DNA of 53,626 bases from Nitrososphaeraceae archaeon (GCA_021325295.1 JAJPHM010000015.1:1-53626); one strand, 5' to 3'. Positions 41,112 through 49,258 are shown, numbered from the stretch's first letter. Numbers and translations are program-made. The notes: a model not told the origin generated them from the sequence alone.

Positions 41112-42503
41112 TTAATTCCGGTCTTTGACAAACGTATTGTATATCGACACCGCGTCCTGCTCGTCCTTTGCTCCAACTATGGTGGCAGAGCCGCTTGACA
41201 AAAAGCTCACCGACAGCCTGTTTGGATTGACAGCAGTAATTCCGAGGTTTCCTCTTGTCTTTACCTGATATCCAAGTGATTCCGCGTTTCTTATTACCGT
41301 GTTCAGGTTGATGGTTGCAGGCTCTGCAGGAGTCACGGTCCAGGTTCTCTTTCCTCTATCTCTTCCACAAAGCTCTTCAATGATAAGCTGGGCAACTGCA
41401 AGGCCTTTACCTTCCGCTTCTTTCCCTCCTGAGACTCCGCATGAGGGGCACTCCTGCTGCCTGGACATCTGGATCTTTTCAAAAGACAGCTCGTTGAGGT
41501 CTATATAGAGCAGTTTGTTCACAAGTGTAGGTTGCTGTCCTGTTATTATCTTGACTGCCTCTGATACCTGTATGCTTCCAACAAGGTACAGCACTGACGG
41601 GTGCACCCCTTCGGTGCTACATGTTGGCATGTCGTCTTCATTTAGAGCCGGAAATATGCAGCGAAGGCATGCAGATTTGCCGGGCAGTATGGTGCATACC
41701 GACCCAAGCATTCCAAGGGCCCCTGCATATACGAAAGGGATGCTGTATTTTATGCATGCATCGTTCAAAGCATAGCGGGCATCGACGCTGTCAAGGGCAT
41801 CAATAACTATGTCAAAGCCTTTGACAATTTCGTCAGCAGTATACTTTGAAACGGAAACGGGGACCGGCTCGATTTCGACAGCAGGGTTTACCCTCCGCAG
41901 CCGCTCAGCAGCCGCCTCGACCTTTACCCTGCCGATATCTTCGTCGGTGTAGAGATGCTGCCTGTGCAAATTGGATATCTCTACAACATCCCTGTCTACT
42001 ATTCTCAGCTTGCCAATGCCCATTGCAGTAAGCTGCGTCACGATAGGATTTCCAATGCCTCCGACCCCGACAACGCAGACCTTGGCACTGCGCAGCTTTT
42101 CCATCCCCTCAAAGCCTATCTCTTCAAGCATTATTTGTCTGGAATATCTCTGCAGGTCATCGCCTGTGAGTCTGGCCTTGTCCTCCACCGGCTTCTCTTC
42201 ACCTGTTTCCTCTGCTGCCGACGGCGCTCCGCCTGCGACGGCCGGAAGTATGTATATCGAGTCGCCATCGTGAAGGGGGGTGCTCATTCCGCCGCCAAAT
42301 CGCATATTCTTGCCATTTATGTAAATATTGATAAGGGAGCGTGGCTTGCCGTTCAGGTCCAGAACCTTGCGCCTGAAATCCTCGCCCATGTTGTCAGAAA
42401 CTTTGGAAAATGCATCCTGCAGGCTGTCTGCTTCTATTGAAATCTTTTTTTCGCCATTTCCCTTGTTAAGAACCGATGGGACTACAAATTCTACTTTAGC
42501 CAT
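41112..42503 (-). CDS. MoaD/ThiS-like domain fused to E1-type ThiF/MoeB enzyme
   Basis: 463 residues. Residues 1-92 are a ubiquitin-like sulfur carrier (INIYINGKNMRFGGG, then DGDSIYILPAVAGG with the diglycine at 91-92). After a Glu/Lys linker comes an E1 adenylation domain: RYSRQIMLEEIG, VVGVGGIGNPIVTQL, IVDRDVVEISNLHRQ, the zinc pairs CLRC and CPSCG, and a candidate catalytic Cys in MPTCSTEGV. A further 80-residue C-terminal domain is unassigned. E1 enzymes adenylate a free carrier C-terminus, but here the Gly-Gly is internal, so cleavage or action on other carriers is required. It is upstream-adjacent to threonine synthase on one strand. Confidence 0.9.
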   Translation of the reverse strand: MAKVEFVVPSVLNKGNGEKKISIEADSLQDAFSKVSDNMGEDFRRKVLDLNGKPRSLINIYINGKNMRFGGGMSTPLHDGDSIYILPAVAGGAPSAAEETGEEKPVEDKARLTGDDLQRYSRQIMLEEIGFEGMEKLRSAKVCVVGVGGIGNPIVTQLTAMGIGKLRIVDRDVVEISNLHRQHLYTDEDIGRVKVEAAAERLRRVNPAVEIEPVPVSVSKYTADEIVKGFDIVIDALDSVDARYALNDACIKYSIPFVYAGALGMLGSVCTILPGKSACLRCIFPALNEDDMPTCSTEGVHPSVLYLVGSIQVSEAVKIITGQQPTLVNKLLYIDLNELSFEKIQMSRQQECPSCGVSGGKEAEGKGLAVAQLIIEELCGRDRGKRTWTVTPAEPATINLNTVIRNAESLGYQVKTRGNLGITAVNPNRLSVSFLSSGSATIVGAKDEQDAVSIYNTFVKDRN

Positions 42504-42530
42504 TCTAATCTAATCGCCTCTCTATCCGCC

Positions 42531-43754
42531 CTACCCTATCATTGCCGAGACTGCTTCTATATCGGGTTTTACTGCCTGCAACTTGGGAAGCATGCCAACT
42601 ATTGCCTCTGTAGCCTTCAGGCCGTTGCCTGTAACATAACACACAACTTTTTCGTCCTGCCCTATCTTGCCTTCCTCCACCAGCTTTCGCAGAACCGCTA
42701 CTGACACGCCGCCAGCTGGCTCTGTGAATATCCCTTCGGTTTTTGCAAGCGTCAGTATGCCATTGATAATTTCATCGTCGGTTGCTTCCTCTGCAATGCC
42801 ATTGTATTGCTTGAGCCTTCTCAGGACATACATGCCGTCTCCGGGGTCGCCTATTGCAAGGCTTTTTGCCACTGTTTCAGGCCGCTCTACAGGAACGACT
42901 TCGTCGCTATTTCTTTTGAAAGCATCAACCACCGGTGAACATCCATGCGGCTGTGCTGCCACTATTTTCATGTTCTTTACGTCATCTTCTTGTACCAGAC
43001 CAAGCGAATAAAGTTCCTCAAAGCCCTTGCAGATTGCGTTGAGCATAGCTCCGCTTCCGACCGGAATTACCAGAGTATCGGGAACCTGCCAGCCCAGCTG
43101 CTCTGCAACTTCGTAGGCAAGCGTCTTTGAACCTTCCACATAATATGGCCTCATGTTGATATTGACTATTCCAAAGCCTTTAGAGTCGCCAATCACAGAG
43201 GCGATTCTGTTTGCATCGTCATAGGTTCCTTCAACTGCTACAAATTCTGCACCATATGACAATGCCTGCGCTATCTTGGCGTGCTCCATGTCAGATGGAG
43301 CAAAGATATAGCACGGCAGGCCAGCCTTTGCAGCATGTGCTGCAGTGGCAGAAGCCAGATTCCCGGTGGAGGCGCAGCCCACGGCCTTCAGGCCGACCTC
43401 TCTGGCTCTGGATACTGCTACGCCAGCAGGCCTATCCTTGAATGAAAAAGTAGGGTTGACAGAGTCGTTTTTGACATACATCTCCTTGAGCCCCAGCTTG
43501 CTGCCAAGCTTGTCTGCATGCTGCAGAGGGGTCAGGCCAGCATTCAAACTCACAATGTTGCTTTTACTGGCTATGGGTAAAAGCTCAAAATAGCGCCAGT
43601 AAGTTTTCTCCCTTGATTCAAAGGTCTCCCTCTTTATATCAGGAAACTCATAGGTAACGTCAAGTGGGCCGAAACATTCTTCACAAACGTACCTGAATTG
43701 CGGTCTATACTCTTTGCCGCACTCTCTGCACTTTAGCGATCTTATAACTCCCAT
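42531..43754 (-). CDS. thrC: Threonine synthase
   Basis: Converts O-phosphohomoserine to threonine. The 407-residue PLP enzyme has an N-terminal zinc ribbon (CRECGKEYRPQFRYVCEECF), the PLP lysine in SFKDRPAG (about residue 107), the phosphate loop CASTGNLASATAAHA and PVGSGAMLNAI. It is encoded 27 bp upstream of the MoaD-E1 gene in the same direction. Both genes may share a transcript. Confidence 0.95.
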   Translation of the reverse strand: MGVIRSLKCRECGKEYRPQFRYVCEECFGPLDVTYEFPDIKRETFESREKTYWRYFELLPIASKSNIVSLNAGLTPLQHADKLGSKLGLKEMYVKNDSVNPTFSFKDRPAGVAVSRAREVGLKAVGCASTGNLASATAAHAAKAGLPCYIFAPSDMEHAKIAQALSYGAEFVAVEGTYDDANRIASVIGDSKGFGIVNINMRPYYVEGSKTLAYEVAEQLGWQVPDTLVIPVGSGAMLNAICKGFEELYSLGLVQEDDVKNMKIVAAQPHGCSPVVDAFKRNSDEVVPVERPETVAKSLAIGDPGDGMYVLRRLKQYNGIAEEATDDEIINGILTLAKTEGIFTEPAGGVSVAVLRKLVEEGKIGQDEKVVCYVTGNGLKATEAIVGMLPKLQAVKPDIEAVSAMIG

Positions 43755-43963
43755 TTAAGACATGTTCACCAGCAGGGTATATCATTAAAACTTCGCTAAG
43801 CACCATTTTAGTATTACTAAATTTTCTGGGTACAAATATTTTGTAATGCTTAACTTGTTTTCTGCCCCGATACTTGCAGCCATTGCTGTTATCATGAAAA
43901 TATTTAAGGTTTTTTGGCCAAAATTTGCCGATCTTTTAACTTGGCTTGACTTACCACTATACT

Positions 43964-44356
43964 TTACTCTGGCCTCAGAACATTGTGAAAACATGACCTG
44001 TTGCCTGTATGGCATGCAGGCCTGTCAGAATCAACCATGTACAGCAGCGCATCAGAATCGCAGTCAACCAAGATTTCGCCAACTGGTTGTACATTTCCAG
44101 ACTCTTCGCCTTTCATCCAGAGCTTGTTGCGTGATGTGCTCCAGAACCAGGCGTTGCCTGTCTTGACAGTATTGTCAAGTGCCTCTTTGTTTGCATATGC
44201 AAGCATAAGAATGTCCTTTGTTTTTCTGTCCTGGACAATTACAGGCAAAAGCCCATTTCTCTTGCTAAAGTCAATATCTGTTACAGACTTGATATTTTTC
44301 TGCTTTTCCAAGCTATCTACTCTTTGTACCAAGGGCAAATAAACCAATTGTCCCAT
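43964..44356 (-). CDS. hisI: Phosphoribosyl-AMP cyclohydrolase
   Basis: Third step of histidine synthesis. From ATG 44356 it has 130 residues with LAYANKEALDNTVKTG, FWSTSRNKLWMKGEESGN, the metal site DCDSDALLYMV and the zinc-binding end ACHTGNRSCF. The open frame runs 31 codons further up without conserved features, so I used the internal ATG, which fits family length. No HisE domain is fused. The gene is isolated from other his genes. Confidence 0.93.
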   Translation of the reverse strand: MGQLVYLPLVQRVDSLEKQKNIKSVTDIDFSKRNGLLPVIVQDRKTKDILMLAYANKEALDNTVKTGNAWFWSTSRNKLWMKGEESGNVQPVGEILVDCDSDALLYMVDSDRPACHTGNRSCFHNVLRPE

Positions 44357-44397
44357 TTTCCTTTGCCATATTCTGGGCCGTAAGGATTTAGTATGCG

Positions 44398-44661
44398 ATG
44401 GCTGCTCTTTCTCTAGTGCCCATGTCAGCCGGATTTGATTTTGACTCATATTGGAAAGCTTGGATACTGGCTAGGCTGGCTGCCATCAGAGACAGCGTTC
44501 AAGCAAACAAATCGCTGGAATATGGTATGCAGTCGGCTAACCCTAATTCTAACACATTTGCTTCTGATTCTAGTTCTGGTCTGATGATAAGACCAAGACC
44601 ACTTTTAGAGCAAAAGGAGGAGAGATCAGAGGAAGATAATGAGGAGGAAGAATTTGATTGA
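44398..44661 (+). CDS. Hypothetical acidic-tailed protein, 87 aa
   Basis: ORF from ATG 44398 (MAALSLVPMSAGFDFDSYW) with an amphipathic helix (WILARLAAIRDSVQANK) and a very acidic end (EERSEEDNEEEEFD). It is divergent from hisI. The frame stops at TGA 44659 and continues open to 44943, the last part running through the tRNA. Coding status is uncertain. Confidence 0.35.
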   Translation: MAALSLVPMSAGFDFDSYWKAWILARLAAIRDSVQANKSLEYGMQSANPNSNTFASDSSSGLMIRPRPLLEQKEERSEEDNEEEEFD

Positions 44662-44899
44662 TTACTTTTACCAGAATTGTCACTTGTCGATAGCGCTTTG
44701 GCTGAAGGTGCTTTATCGAATAACTATCAAATTCGCATTATCAATCTGTCTGTAACTGAACAACCCAGTGACTGTTTTAGTAATGCGATATTATGTAAAT
44801 GCAAAGCAGCTGGAATGGTTGATGATTGCCGAGTAATCGGTTATTCGACAGACCAGCTGAAGGGACAGAGATATATTCCCCTGCGTAAAACATGCTGTC

Positions 44900-45017
44900 A
44901 GCGGGGTGGGGAAGCCAGATCCATCCTAACGGAGGCTAGGTGATCCCGGCGGGCTCATAACCCGCAGAGCGGTGGTTCAACAGAATTGCAAAAGTTCGGA
45001 AAGTCCACCCCCCGCTA
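44900..45017 (+). tRNA. Initiator tRNA-Met (CAT) with insertions in D-loop and T-loop
   Basis: Acceptor strands AGCGGGG and CCCCGCT-A pair fully, with A1-U72. The anticodon arm GCGGG-CTCATAA-CCCGC has the three G-C pairs of initiators and anticodon CAT. D stem GGGA/TCCC encloses a D-loop with about 21 extra bases (between agccag and gtgatccc). T stem GGTGG/CCACC encloses about 22 extra bases after TTCAA. These are most simply archaeal tRNA introns at non-canonical sites; exact splice points need bulge-helix-bulge folding. No anticodon-loop intron. The 3' CCA is not encoded. Confidence 0.85.
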
Positions 45018-45061
45018 CTCTATTAGGGTTCGGAAAGTGGGCAAAACTGCCCCTCTTTCAG
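45001..45061 (+). repeat. tRNA 3' end plus terminator, first copy (att-like A)
   Basis: From the T-loop/T-stem of the tRNA through the terminator hairpin, this sequence is repeated at 50266-50325. Both copies share aagtccac, then differ over seven bases of the acceptor strand, then share a long stretch starting tactctattagggttcgg. It is a candidate attachment-site repeat bounding the 5.3-kb island. Confidence 0.75.
45039..45058 (+). terminator. Hairpin terminator after tRNA-Met
   Basis: gggca-aaac-tgccc followed by cctcttt. It is repeated with its flanks at 50304-50323. Confidence 0.6.
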
Positions 45062-45249
45062 CCTCATCTTTCCTAGCTGCACAAACTTTAAAGCTGACGA
45101 CATGATGAAAAATTTTGCTTACGAAGAGGAGACAAGCCTGTGACAATTTTGCAATATTATAGAGCCCTGCCCCCTAAAGAGTGAAAAATAGTGAAATAAA
45201 CATAATCAACTCTACAAGATGGTCTGATTTACTGTGGGAATATGCAATA

Positions 45250-45807
45250 TTATTTGCCAATGGTTGTTGCTTGCCTTGGCATTACCTCAAATTCGACTAC
45301 CTTGTCATCGATTCTACAATTCACTTTGCCGCATACTCTTTCCAAAATAGTATGGTTGTAGTTTGCGAGGTATCTTGACCATTTTATTCCTCTTGTATGC
45401 TTTAATGTCAACCTATATACTTGCTCTTTGCTGTCTATGACATTGTAACTGAATGAGTACCAGCCAGAATATTTGCCAAACTTGTTATAATATGACTGGA
45501 TTATAGATTCCAAGTCATATCGTCCACCAAGCAAAGCCAGTATTAGTCCAAAGTTTTTCATTGACAGTTCTTCAGCTACTTGCTGCAGCTTGTCAGCATC
45601 CATATCATCAACAATATGCTGAAAGCAGGGCTCAGGTACTGTAACTACACCGATTTCCTTTAATGGTAAATCAAAAGTCAATGATTTTCTTAGTAGCTGG
45701 GCCAACAATGTACTGGAATGCATATCTCGCTTTTCTGATTCTCTCCCAAGCAGTTCAGCAATGTCTTCAGGAATGGTATACGTTTTGCGAATAGTCTTGA
45801 CTACCAT
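45250..45807 (-). CDS. Ribbon-helix-helix regulator with unknown C-terminal domain
   Basis: 185 residues from ATG 45807 (MVVKTIRKTYTIPEDIAELL; a start 7 codons earlier is possible). The N-terminus to about residue 45 reads as a ribbon-helix-helix: TIRKTYTIPEDIAELLGRES followed by STLLAQLLRKSL. The rest (MKNFGLILALLGGRYDLESI, then GWYSFSYNVIDSKEQVYRLT and GIKWSRYLANYNHTILE) has a pattern seen in thaumarchaeal hypothetical regulators but is not assigned. It is the first gene inside the tRNA-bounded island, transcribed towards the tRNA. Confidence 0.65.
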   Translation of the reverse strand: MVVKTIRKTYTIPEDIAELLGRESEKRDMHSSTLLAQLLRKSLTFDLPLKEIGVVTVPEPCFQHIVDDMDADKLQQVAEELSMKNFGLILALLGGRYDLESIIQSYYNKFGKYSGWYSFSYNVIDSKEQVYRLTLKHTRGIKWSRYLANYNHTILERVCGKVNCRIDDKVVEFEVMPRQATTIGK

Positions 45808-45932
45808 ATCGAAGCCAATCTGTATCATAAGGTTGTAATATTTACTTTTATGGTAATGAATTCTAGTCTCGCCTTATTAGGGCAAATAATCTTCATATTG
45901 GATTTTTCGATTCTGTTCAAGATGGTATGATA

Positions 45933-46000
45933 AAGTATGAGCTTGTATGCGACTATATGCAGTTATATGATACTATATGCAAAAGTACACCCAAACCTTA
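45933..46000 (+). promoter_or_regulatory. Duplicated promoter region, copy 1
   Basis: 68 bp matching 48361-48428 at 64 positions by hand alignment. It contains a repeated ctatatgca word and ends 23 bp before ATG 46024. The same sequence stands 26 bp before ATG 48455, so both exported-protein units are probably controlled by the same factor. Confidence 0.75.
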
Positions 46001-46023
46001 AGTGTTTTCTGTAAAATGGTTTC

Positions 46024-46146
46024 ATGATGGCAAAAACTAGATGTGTGGCCATAAGTAAGGCGAAATTGATATCATTGCCTACTTTTATGGTAGGAACAGA
46101 CCTACCAGCAATGACATCAATTGAATTAGCTGGAACAATGAGGTGA
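46024..46146 (+). CDS. Small ORF of 40 aa at the start of the exported-protein unit
   Basis: ATG 46024 to TGA 46144-46146 (MMAKTRCVAISKAKLISLPT...). It starts 23 bp behind the duplicated promoter, as expected for a nearly leaderless mRNA, and precedes the exported-protein ORF. A comparable small ORF opens the 24.9-kb unit. It may be a leader peptide or a broken gene start. Confidence 0.3.
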   Translation: MMAKTRCVAISKAKLISLPTFMVGTDLPAMTSIELAGTMR

Positions 46147-46182
46147 TTAGAAATACTGAGAAACCAAACGAAAAATCAGAAA

Positions 46183-46975
46183 TTGAGTGTAATTGTTTCT
46201 GCGATAGCAGCTAGCGTAATTGCAGTCAACCTTAGCGTAGCATCCTTAGCCTATGCATCCGACTATTCTTCTTATGAGGGAGTCCACAAGACTAACGATT
46301 CTAGAGGAGTTTTCGGAGAGATAACCAGATACACCATATATCAGCACAGTAGTATCAAACAACTATCGTACTTACATGGTCTATGTGAATCTGAATAACT
46401 TCCAGAGTCTTGGAGCTGGTGCTTATGCATACTTGAATGCTGCAAATACCGTATCTATAGCTCCAGCAGAGTACTATTACGATGCAGGAGGAGCTGTCTA
46501 TGTGATCCAAGCAAGCGATTATGTTCCATTAAATACTGCCTATGTGGCAAAGGTATTCCAGACAACAAGTTCAACTAGCGACTGCTGGGAAGCATACACA
46601 TACAACGGAGATTCGGATACTAGATGCTTTGCAAAGACTACATATCCGATAAACAATGATGGACAAACAGCGACAGCGCCATATAATGTTCCATATGTAT
46701 CAGGAAAAGATGACATGCCCGGCTTGTTTGACTATTTGCAATCGGGAACAGGATACCCTGTATCATTTGGAGACTACTTTTCATCGAGCACTACAGATGT
46801 TTACAAATGCGAAGCTACGTTGCATGGATATGTACTATCCTACCTCGCAGGTTACTCTGGGAACGGCGACAATGATGACAAAGTTGGAACGGGGCAAGGG
46901 ATTACACTACAAATGACTGCCCACAGACTGATACTTCAATGGAGATGTATGGGTCATAGCCATAAACAAAAATAA
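46183..46975 (+). pseudogene. Frameshifted exported protein gene
   Basis: Frame 1 starts TTG 46183 with a signal peptide (VIVSAIAASVIAVNLSVASL, then AYAS) and stops at 46398. Another frame, open from about 46328, carries the rest: DTPYISTVVSNNYRTYMVYV, then a Tyr/Ala/Ser-rich beta region with SDCWEAYTYNG and DTRCFAKTT, ending 46975. A single-base shift between 46320 and 46340 would join them into about 260 residues. The last 20 residues may be in a wrong frame too. It is either a true pseudogene, phase-variable, or a sequencing error. Confidence 0.65.
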
Positions 46976-47597
46976 GCTAATAGTAATTCCGGTTATTGCT
47001 ATTGCAGCTATCATAGGATCCATACTTGCTATCAGCAATATTGAAAACTCTGTAGCAAACAACGCAAATGCAACTCCAAGTGGCTGTCTTCCAACTACTC
47101 TGACTGTTCTCAAAAATCCCAATCTATCTGTAAATCTGCCTGCAGCATCTTCTTTACCGACAGGATACAGATTAGCAGCAGTAGACGACCTGTACCAGAT
47201 AGTGAATGTCTACTATTCCAACCATGCAATATGCCACCCACAAGAATTGACTCAAGAGTTTACCAATGGGACGATTATACTTCAAATATCTAGCCAACCA
47301 CAATCAATGAACGAATCAGAAATTGCATCAACGACAGCAAAGAATTTAGCTAACATACCTGACGTTACAATACACCCACAAATCCTCACAATTAATGGAC
47401 ACAAGGCAGTTGCTTGGGATCAATACACTGGCAGAAGTGAAGTAATACAAGCTGGAAAAGTAATTAGAGACAATCCAATGCCAATGCCTGCAGGTGTCAT
47501 ACTGTACGATGCATCGGGGCACAAGATGTACTCTATGAGTGCTATGAAGCCATTGAGTGAGCTTCTAACAATAATGAACAGCATTCCACCAAGCTAA
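46956..47597 (+). CDS. Anchored protein with DUF4367-like domain, start codon damaged
   Basis: The frame from 46956 encodes AINKNKLIVIPVIAIAAIIG (membrane anchor) and a domain with TGYRLAAVDDLYQIVNVYY, LTINGHKAVAWDQY, VILYDASGHKMYSMSAMKP and LSELLTIMNSI, which resembles the DUF4367/heat-stable surface-domain pattern. No ATG, GTG or TTG occurs in this frame before GTG 47202, which lies after the anchor. The expected start is ATA at 46956. Either a rare ATA start is used, the start was lost by mutation, or only the anchorless form is made. A T-rich terminator follows at 47603-47620. Confidence 0.6.
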   Translation: MAINKNKLIVIPVIAIAAIIGSILAISNIENSVANNANATPSGCLPTTLTVLKNPNLSVNLPAASSLPTGYRLAAVDDLYQIVNVYYSNHAICHPQELTQEFTNGTIILQISSQPQSMNESEIASTTAKNLANIPDVTIHPQILTINGHKAVAWDQYTGRSEVIQAGKVIRDNPMPMPAGVILYDASGHKMYSMSAMKPLSELLTIMNSIPPS

Positions 47598-47646
47598 ATC
47601 CTTCTTTTTTTATTTTTTAGCTATCACCATCTAATAGCGAACCAAA

Positions 47647-48189
47647 TTGGTAATTCATTTAAACAAGAAAAAGGTTATTTGGATTGCTATCCTTGCGGGC
47701 ATTATTGTAGGAGCCGCTGCGGCTGGCTCGTACATATTCTTCTCTTCTAATAATTACGCTTCACTTACAGTTGCTCAACTGGACGCAAGATTGCTACCAG
47801 CAATGAAATATACGCAAATACCAGATACACTTCAATCTAATATCCCTGACTTTAATCGGGCATTTCAACAAGTTGACACAAAGTATCAACAATATGTACA
47901 AGACTGTCCTGCAAGAAGTGCAGTATATTGTGGAGACATGTCAGCCAAGACAGCTAGTACTGTCAATATAAGCAGGCAGGAGTTTGATTCGCTAATGAAA
48001 GCAATTCAATTTACAAAAATAACGCCAAGCGGAAATGCTGGCGGCAGTGGCAGTAATAATTTCAATGGTCAGCAGCAAGAAAAATGGCAGATCTTTGTCT
48101 ACCAAAATTGTTCTTACCCAGTAACTATTGGAGTTGAAGATCTAGGTAACAAACAGATTTGCTATTATAGCCTCTCGATAAATAAATAG
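47647..48189 (+). CDS. Membrane-anchored extracellular protein, unknown, 180 aa
   Basis: TTG start, basic N-terminus (MVIHLNKKK), anchor helix (VIWIAILAGIIVGAAAAGSY, about 10-29), then an extracellular part with three to five cysteines (QDCPARSAVYCGDM, YQNCSYP, KQICYY), suggesting disulfides, and a Gly/Ser/Asn-rich linker (PSGNAGGSGSNNFNGQQQ). The preceding T-rich terminator suggests separate transcription from the upstream unit. Family not recognised. Confidence 0.65.
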   Translation: MVIHLNKKKVIWIAILAGIIVGAAAAGSYIFFSSNNYASLTVAQLDARLLPAMKYTQIPDTLQSNIPDFNRAFQQVDTKYQQYVQDCPARSAVYCGDMSAKTASTVNISRQEFDSLMKAIQFTKITPSGNAGGSGSNNFNGQQQEKWQIFVYQNCSYPVTIGVEDLGNKQICYYSLSINK

Positions 48190-48360
48190 GCAAGTTCTCC
48201 ATATTGTTTGTCCAGCTCTATATTCAACCTGTGCAAATTCCACTCAAGTCTGCAGACGGTCGCAAAAATTGAAGATTCATCTAATTTGAGCAGAAACTGG
48301 GAATGAGTAGGTTTCATGAAGAAGGGACAAACATTAGCTTTCTTAAAAGCACCTATAATG

Positions 48361-48428
48361 AAGTATGAGCTTGTATGCGACTATATGCAGTCATATGATG
48401 ATATATGCAAAAGTACACCCAAATCTTA
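48361..48428 (+). promoter_or_regulatory. Duplicated promoter region, copy 2
   Basis: Copy of 45933-46000 with four changes, 26 bp before ATG 48455. Conservation covers the whole 68 bp and ends at the expected transcription start, so it is a regulatory unit rather than a coding duplication. Confidence 0.75.
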
Positions 48429-48454
48429 TTAGAATTAAGGTCAATTGACGGCTA

Positions 48455-49258
48455 ATGCCTAGAAAAATACCTCAAATATGGTCAAGGCAGAGTCAGAGTT
48501 TCAAATATTGGGCGCTGCCTTTAGCAGTTTTTTCGTTGCTAGGGGCATCAATATTTGAAGGTTCGCAGAGAGCATATGCAACAGTTTATGGCTATTCCAA
48601 AAGCCCACCTTATGACAGCGCAACAACACAAGTCTATAGCAGCACTGGAACAAACGCATGTAATCCACCTGAAAACAATGGGTTTTACGAAGCAGCAGAA
48701 TGCGCATCGGCAACCAGCTCGAATGGCATGGGAAACATATATGCACTAGCTTACAATAAAGCATTGCCAGAAACTACTATAGAAACCTACGCACAGGCTA
48801 GTATGAATACCTAGGGAGGAAATTCTCCGGTGACACCTTTAGAGTCAAGCAAATACCTCAAGTTCAAGACATCAATAAACTACGAAGGAAATCTCTACAT
48901 AGATGACCTCAGCTACACCGATGCATACTATGTTGTTGGAATTGAAGCCTTTGTCGATCCTTCTGGGACTGGTTCGTGGAGCCAGTATGACAGCCAAGAC
49001 GTACGAGTTTTCCACGACCCAACAGCAGGAACAGTTTATCAGGTAGCTGACTCAGAACCTTACTACACAACAGTGGATGGCCCATCTTCAGGCAAATTCA
49101 GCATGCTAGCAACCAGCACAGTTTATGCAGTTTCAACAGCAGAAGGCTATGAGGCATATGGAGACTTTAACAGCCAGCCGCTGTATGATTTCGCACAAAT
49201 ATCGGGAATGGAAGTGTTGGTGTGCGATACTCAATCGGAGTGTGACTTTGCAACATGA
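48455..49258 (+). pseudogene. Exported protein gene interrupted by an in-frame TAG
   Basis: One continuous frame of 268 codons with a single TAG at 48812-48814. The first part has a signal peptide (WALPLAVFSLLGASIFEGSQ, then AYAT) and a Ser/Tyr/Asn-rich beta region with NACNPPENN and AAECASA. After the stop the frame continues at once as GGNSPVTPLESSKYLKFKTS, then TDAYYVVGIEAFVDPSGTGS, and ends with VLVCDTQSECDFAT. The paired cysteines and unbroken frame suggest one protein of about 267 residues. Cause: nonsense mutation, readthrough or sequencing error. A new GTG start at 48830 could express the second half, but without a signal peptide. The next gene overlaps its stop by 4 bp. Confidence 0.7.
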
